Positions 30,218-33,766 of a stretch of DNA of 33,766 bases are shown here, in pieces (the first letter of the stretch is position 1; each line of letters opens with the position of its first letter). Origin of the DNA: Winogradskya humida (GTDB taxonomy: Bacteria > Actinomycetota > Actinomycetes > Mycobacteriales > Micromonosporaceae); NCBI RefSeq assembly GCF_016862215.1, contig NZ_BOMN01000076.1, positions 1 to 33,766 on the forward strand, in the 5' to 3' direction. The notes beneath the pieces are model-generated. The model ran no database searches, had not been told where the DNA came from, and was given only the letters and a program-made list of their open reading frames with translations. The position numbers and the translations under genes were made by a program.

Positions 30218-31257
30218 TGACCGTCTTCACCAGCACCGGGCCCCGGTCGCTCGACGACCCCGGCTTCAGCGAGCACTTCCTGCGCCTGGTCGGCGACGGC
30301 GACGAGTGGGGAGCCGTCGAAGCCGTCACCGACCTGCTCGACGCCGGCGTGGCCCCGCAACGCGTCATGCTCGACCTGATCGCCCCCACCCAGGGCCGCA
30401 TCGGCGAGCTCTGGGCGGCGAACGAGTGGTCGATCGCCCGCGAGCACGCCGCGACGGCCATCAGCGAACGCGTCCTCGCCGCGGTCGCCGCCCGCACCCC
30501 GGTCCGCCCCACCCGCGGCCGCATCACGGTCGCCTGCGTCGACGGCGAATGGCACGCCCTGCCCGTCCGCATCCTCGCCGAGACCCTGCGCCTCGACGGC
30601 TGGCGCGTCGACTTCCTCGGCGCCAACGTCCCCGGCCCGCACCTCGTCACCCACCTGCACCAGACCGGCCCCGACGCCGTCGCCCTCAGCTGCATGATCA
30701 CCGCCCGGCTGCCCCGCGCCCACGCCGCGATCACCGCGTGCCGCTCCGTCGGCGTCCCGGTCATCACCGGCGGGCGCGGCTTCGGCCCCGACGGGCGCTG
30801 GGCCCACCGCCTCGGCGCCGACGCCTGGGCCGCGGGCGCCGACGACGCCGTCACCCGCCTCGCCCACCACTGGCCCCCGGCGCCCACCGACCCCTACGAG
30901 ACCGCCTTCCTCGGCGACGAGGAATACACCCACGTCTCCCGCAACCGCGGCGTGCTCGTCAGAACCGCCATGGAGAACCTGCGCGCCGCCTACCCACCGG
31001 CCGCCGACTACGACCAGCGCCGGCACGACGCCACCGCCGAGGACCTCAGCCAGATCACCGACTTCCTCGCCGCCGCCCTCTACGTCGGCGACGACCTCGT
31101 CTTCACCGACTTCATCGGCTGGACCCGGGCCGTCCTCGACGCCCGCGGCGTACCCCCGACCGCCCTGCAGGCCGGCCTGCACCTGCTCCGCGACCAGCTC
31201 CACGACTTCCCCGCCGCCACAGCCGTCCTCGACACGGGCCTGCTCAAGGCCGGCTGA
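30217..31257 (+). CDS. CarH-like B12-binding (possible light-sensing) protein
   Basis: This 346-residue protein has a four-helix domain (about 15-95) and a B12-binding Rossmann domain (about 100-225). The helical domain carries W66-x9-E76-H77, the W-x9-EH motif that in CarH photoreceptors caps the adenosyl group of AdoCbl. The Rossmann part has E111-x-H113, where the His would be the lower cobalt ligand, then AETLRLDGWRVDFLGANVP and VIITGG-like VPVITGGRGFG. No DNA-binding domain is present; instead a roughly 115-residue helical C-terminus (LSQITDFLAAALYVGDDLVF and onward) of unknown function follows. By family knowledge it should bind adenosylcobalamin and could respond to light or to B12 level. 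Coupled to the SpoIIE phosphatase, it may be its input (inference). Confidence 0.88.
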   Translation: MTVFTSTGPRSLDDPGFSEHFLRLVGDGDEWGAVEAVTDLLDAGVAPQRVMLDLIAPTQGRIGELWAANEWSIAREHAATAISERVLAAVAARTPVRPTRGRITVACVDGEWHALPVRILAETLRLDGWRVDFLGANVPGPHLVTHLHQTGPDAVALSCMITARLPRAHAAITACRSVGVPVITGGRGFGPDGRWAHRLGADAWAAGADDAVTRLAHHWPPAPTDPYETAFLGDEEYTHVSRNRGVLVRTAMENLRAAYPPAADYDQRRHDATAEDLSQITDFLAAALYVGDDLVFTDFIGWTRAVLDARGVPPTALQAGLHLLRDQLHDFPAATAVLDTGLLKAG

Positions 31258-31278
31258 TCCCAGGCCTCGCAGCGCCGA

Positions 31279-31977
31279 TCACGGCCAGGTGATCTCTTCT
31301 TCGCGGTCCACGAAACGGCCTGATCCGTGCCCCGGTCCTTCGGTGGCCAGGGCGACGATCGCGTCCGTGCCCTCGGTGACGGTCTGCGGGCCCGAATGGC
31401 CGTTCAGATCGGTCGCCGTGTAGCCAGGGTCCGCCGCGTTGATCCGGATGTCCGGCCACGCCTTCGCATACTGCGTCGTCAACATCGTCAACGCCGCCTT
31501 CGACGCCGTGTAGATCGGCGCCAGATACTTCGACTCCGGCCGCGACGGATCATGAGTGGCGTCCAACGACCCCATCCCGCTGCTGACGTTGATGATGACC
31601 GGATCCGCCGACCGCCGCAGCAACGGCAGGAAAGCCGAGCTCACCCGCACCACCCCGGCCACGTTCACATCCAGTACACCCAGAACGTCAGCGCCGGTCA
31701 AGCCGGCCGGATCACCTGCGGGCCCCTGCACCCCCGCATTGTTGATCAGTACGTCCACCGCGCCCTCAACGCGCTCGACATCCGCGGCAGCCGCGGCGAC
31801 GGACCCGTCATCGGTGACATCGATCCGTACGAACCGCGCCCCCAGCTCCTCAGCAGCCGCCGTGCCCGCCTTCTCGTCCCGGGCCCCGAGCACCACGGTG
31901 TGACCCCGCTCGACCAGGCGGCGGGCTGTCTCATAGCCGAGACCCTTGTTGGCCCCGGTGATAAAAGTGATCGTCAT
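31279..31977 (-). CDS. short-chain dehydrogenase/reductase
   Basis: This 232-residue classical SDR shows T-G-A-N-K-G-L-G (NADPH turn), NNAG, NVSSG with the catalytic Ser, and Y-T-A-S-K (catalytic Tyr and Lys), followed by INAADPGYTATDL. It starts at ATG 31977 behind GAGGGC. Substrate is unknown. It is divergent from an MmyB-like regulator across 101 bases, a very common actinobacterial pair in which the regulator controls the dehydrogenase (inference). Confidence 0.95.
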   Translation of the reverse strand: MTITFITGANKGLGYETARRLVERGHTVVLGARDEKAGTAAAEELGARFVRIDVTDDGSVAAAAADVERVEGAVDVLINNAGVQGPAGDPAGLTGADVLGVLDVNVAGVVRVSSAFLPLLRRSADPVIINVSSGMGSLDATHDPSRPESKYLAPIYTASKAALTMLTTQYAKAWPDIRINAADPGYTATDLNGHSGPQTVTEGTDAIVALATEGPGHGSGRFVDREEEITWP

Positions 31978-32060
31978 GCCCTCATCGTGGGAGCACCGCG
32001 AGACCCGCACCAGAGACGGCACAACGGTAGGAAAACGGGTACCACCCTGGCCCGCTCGCG

Positions 32061-32078
32061 GCGCGCGACAATATCCTC
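32061..32078 (+). promoter_or_regulatory. possible leaderless promoter of the second MmyB-like regulator
   Basis: CAATAT (32069-32074) is a fair -10 hexamer only five bases before the ATG at 32079, and there is no ribosome-binding site. This suggests transcription begins at or next to the start codon. Confidence 0.4.
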
Positions 32079-32963
32079 ATGACCGAACTCGGCACGACGC
32101 TGCGCGCCTGGCGCGACCGCCTCACCCCGGCGGCAGCGGGCCTGCCGAGCGGCCGGTCCCGCCGCGCCAACGGCCTGCGCCGCGAAGAACTGGCCGACCT
32201 CGCCGGCATCTCCGTCGACTACGTCGTCCGCCTCGAACAGGGCCGCGCCACCACCCCCTCGGAACAGGTCGTCGCCGCCCTCGCCCGAGCCCTGCACCTC
32301 ACCACCACCGAACGAGACCACCTGTACCGCCTGGCCCGCATCATCCCGCCGGCCGACAGCCGCATCTCCGACCACATCCCACCCGGCATCCACCGAGTGG
32401 TGAACCGCCTCGGCGACAACGCCGCCGTGGCGGTTTTCGCCGCCGACTGGCAGCTCATCTCCTGGAACCGCGGCTGGACCGCCCTCTTCGGCGACCCCTG
32501 CGCCACACCCCCGGCACTACGCAACTTCGCCCGCGACACCTTCCCCGTCGACGGAGCCACTCCCACGCTGTCCCAGTGGCCGGTCACGTCGTGCACCAGC
32601 AACACCATCGACGCCGCCATCGTCTCCGACCTGCGCCGCGCCACCGGCCGCTTCCCCGGCGACCGCCGCCTGACCACCTTGATCAACACCCTCGCCACCG
32701 GCAATGCCCACTTCGCCACCCTCTGGGCCACCGGCGCGGTCGGCGCCCACCGAGAGGACCACAAAGTCGTCCACCACCCCGCAGTCGGCCCGATCAACGT
32801 CGACTGCGACGTCATGACCGACGGCGACGCCGAACTCAAAATCGTCATCCTCACCGCCACCCCCGGCACAGAAGACGACACCAAACTCCGCCTGGCCATC
32901 ATCGCCGGCAATCCGGTCGCGCCCCTGCCCACACCGGTCTACGGTGAGGGCATGATCTCCTGA
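32079..32963 (+). CDS. MmyB-like helix-turn-helix regulator, SDR-linked
   Basis: This 294-residue protein begins with an XRE-type helix-turn-helix (RRANGLRREELADLAGISVD then YVVRLEQGRA) and continues with the MmyB ligand-binding domain (AVFAADWQLISWNRGWTALF, later DHKVVHHPAVGPINVDCDVM). The layout matches the regulator at 19249-20109, but the two are quite different in sequence, so they are separate family members. It is divergent from the SDR gene and probably represses it. A leaderless start is suggested by the adjacent -10 box. Confidence 0.93.
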   Translation: MTELGTTLRAWRDRLTPAAAGLPSGRSRRANGLRREELADLAGISVDYVVRLEQGRATTPSEQVVAALARALHLTTTERDHLYRLARIIPPADSRISDHIPPGIHRVVNRLGDNAAVAVFAADWQLISWNRGWTALFGDPCATPPALRNFARDTFPVDGATPTLSQWPVTSCTSNTIDAAIVSDLRRATGRFPGDRRLTTLINTLATGNAHFATLWATGAVGAHREDHKVVHHPAVGPINVDCDVMTDGDAELKIVILTATPGTEDDTKLRLAIIAGNPVAPLPTPVYGEGMIS

Positions 32964-33110
32964 GAAACTTCCGCTGCCACTCTCTTCTGGCACTCGGGTA
33001 GTTCCGGCGGCACCGTCCGCCGTGGGTCAGCCGCGTCCGGCCACCCGGGGCTCCACAGTTCTCACATCTTCCACGGCACCCGCCGCACTCCCTCACGAGG
33101 AGGCCGCACC

Positions 33111-33371
33111 ATGCCAGACCCCGATCTCACCAAACCGCACCCCACCAACCCAGACTTCACGATCTCCGTCGACCCGGACGACCTCGCCACCCGTGACCTG
33201 GCCCCGGCGGAACCCCCGCCCCTGCCCGGCCACCCCCAGGCCAAGGACCTCCCCTCGACCCACCACGGCCTCGCGGACCCCCGCCAGGCCGCCCGCGACC
33301 GCTCCGACCGAGCCCACGCCGCCCGAGGATCCCAAGGCACAGGCCGCACGTACGCCTTCCGCCGCAGCTGA
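33111..33371 (+). CDS. small hydrophilic protein of unknown function
   Basis: An 86-residue protein starts at ATG 33111 after AGGAGG at seven-base spacing. It is rich in Pro, Asp and Arg with no hydrophobic segment, and ends GRTYAFRRS. Such an ending recurs in small actinomycete proteins of unknown role. The site, the codon bias and the terminator hairpin after it support a real gene. Function unknown. Confidence 0.72.
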   Translation: MPDPDLTKPHPTNPDFTISVDPDDLATRDLAPAEPPPLPGHPQAKDLPSTHHGLADPRQAARDRSDRAHAARGSQGTGRTYAFRRS

Positions 33372-33380
33372 TCGTCCCCA

Positions 33381-33410
33381 CCGCGCCCCGGCTCTCCCGC
33401 CGGGGCGCGG
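33381..33410 (+). terminator. 12-bp perfect hairpin terminator
   Basis: CCGCGCCCCGGC-TCTCCC-GCCGGGGCGCGG is a perfect 12-bp stem nine bases after the stop of the small hydrophilic protein gene. There is no T-tract, as usual for actinomycete terminators. Confidence 0.7.
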
Positions 33411-33650
33411 CTCCATCCCCTCAAGGCCCAGCGTCGCCACGACGTCGGACGCGGCCTCAGATCACCCAAAGCTCAAGGCGGCCGCTGCATCGGGGGCGGC
33501 TTCCCACCCGTGGCCGGATGTGGCCCAAGTTCGCGCTCGGGGGTCCCCGCGAAAATGCGGCCCACCCGATCACAGCCCGTTCGGCATCCTAGGAGGCTAG
33601 GTGGCGGGCTCGCCGACTAGCGTCACATTGCTCGGGTGAGCCGTCCAGGC
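33411..33650. other. gene-free right-hand stretch
   Basis: No convincing gene is seen here; the open frames lack start signals and coding bias. A small hairpin CCTAG-GAGG-CTAGG lies near 33591-33604. The stretch leads into the tandem repeat at the edge. Confidence 0.5.
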
Positions 33651-33766
33651 CTTGATCGGCGCAGGCCCTAAACGGCGCAGGCCTTGATCGGCGCAGGCCT
33701 TGATCGGCGCAGGCCTTGATCGGCGCAGGCCTTGATCGGCGCAGGCCTTGATCGGCGCAGGCCTTG
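33651..33766. repeat. 16-bp tandem repeat running off the right edge
   Basis: Seven full copies of CTTGATCGGCGCAGGC and a partial eighth lie end to end. The second copy is altered to CCTAAACGGCGCAGGC; the others are identical. The 16-base unit is not a multiple of three, there are no spacers, and no frame runs through, so this is a non-coding minisatellite. The array continues beyond the window. Confidence 0.95.

Noticed and set aside
33651..33766. CRISPR array
   Set aside because: The 16-base units are contiguous with no spacers and no cas gene is nearby.

Overview
The window is very GC-rich DNA with strong third-position G/C bias, many GTG starts and densely packed short operons. It looks like the chromosome of a high-GC actinomycete. 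The mix of genes (MmyB-type regulators beside short-chain dehydrogenases, EspC/WXG-type secretion genes, a fused ChlI-ChlD cobaltochelatase, SpoIIE phosphatases) suggests Micromonosporaceae such as Actinoplanes. That placement is inference. No rRNA, tRNA, insertion sequence or phage gene was seen.

Layout, left to right. 1-2.8 kb: a small zinc-ribbon-like protein running off the left edge, a CDGSH iron-sulfur protein with a hexapeptide-repeat tail, a haem-oxygenase-like diiron oxidase, and a membrane protein. 2.8-9.4 kb: a secreted SGNH hydrolase, a DUF3817 membrane protein, a glutamate-cysteine-ligase-family enzyme, a TetR regulator divergent from a medium-chain oxidoreductase across a double operator, and a Tat-type beta-lactamase-fold hydrolase. 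9.4-12.2 kb: a translationally coupled type VII secretion effector cassette (YbaB-like, EspC-like, WXG protein, toxin, candidate immunity protein). 12.2-14.3 kb: a short-chain dehydrogenase pseudogene, an epoxide hydrolase and a divergent MarR regulator.

14.3-19.2 kb is a cobalamin operon on the minus strand. It is led by an adenosylcobalamin riboswitch and runs cobaltochelatase, a 54-codon coupled small ORF, cobO, cobB and a CobE/CbiG-C protein. 19.2-24 kb holds an MmyB-like regulator, an FGGY kinase, an ArsR-SRPBCC pair and citrate synthase with a good terminator. 24-28.5 kb holds a tandem universal stress protein, a membrane GGDEF-EAL protein, a small membrane protein and exonuclease III.

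28.5-31.3 kb is a coupled pair: a PAS/GAF/SpoIIE phosphatase and a B12-binding protein carrying the W-x9-EH motif of CarH-type light sensors. The right end has a short-chain dehydrogenase divergent from a second MmyB-like regulator, a small hydrophilic protein with a strong terminator hairpin, and a 16-bp tandem repeat running off the edge.

Two candidate systems stand out. One is the type VII toxin whose overlapping downstream gene resembles phosphoribosylanthranilate isomerase (TrpF) without its catalytic residues, and so may be a TrpF-fold immunity protein. The other is the SpoIIE phosphatase plus CarH-like B12 domain, a possible light- or B12-controlled phosphatase switch. All homology statements come from reading motifs; no database search was run.
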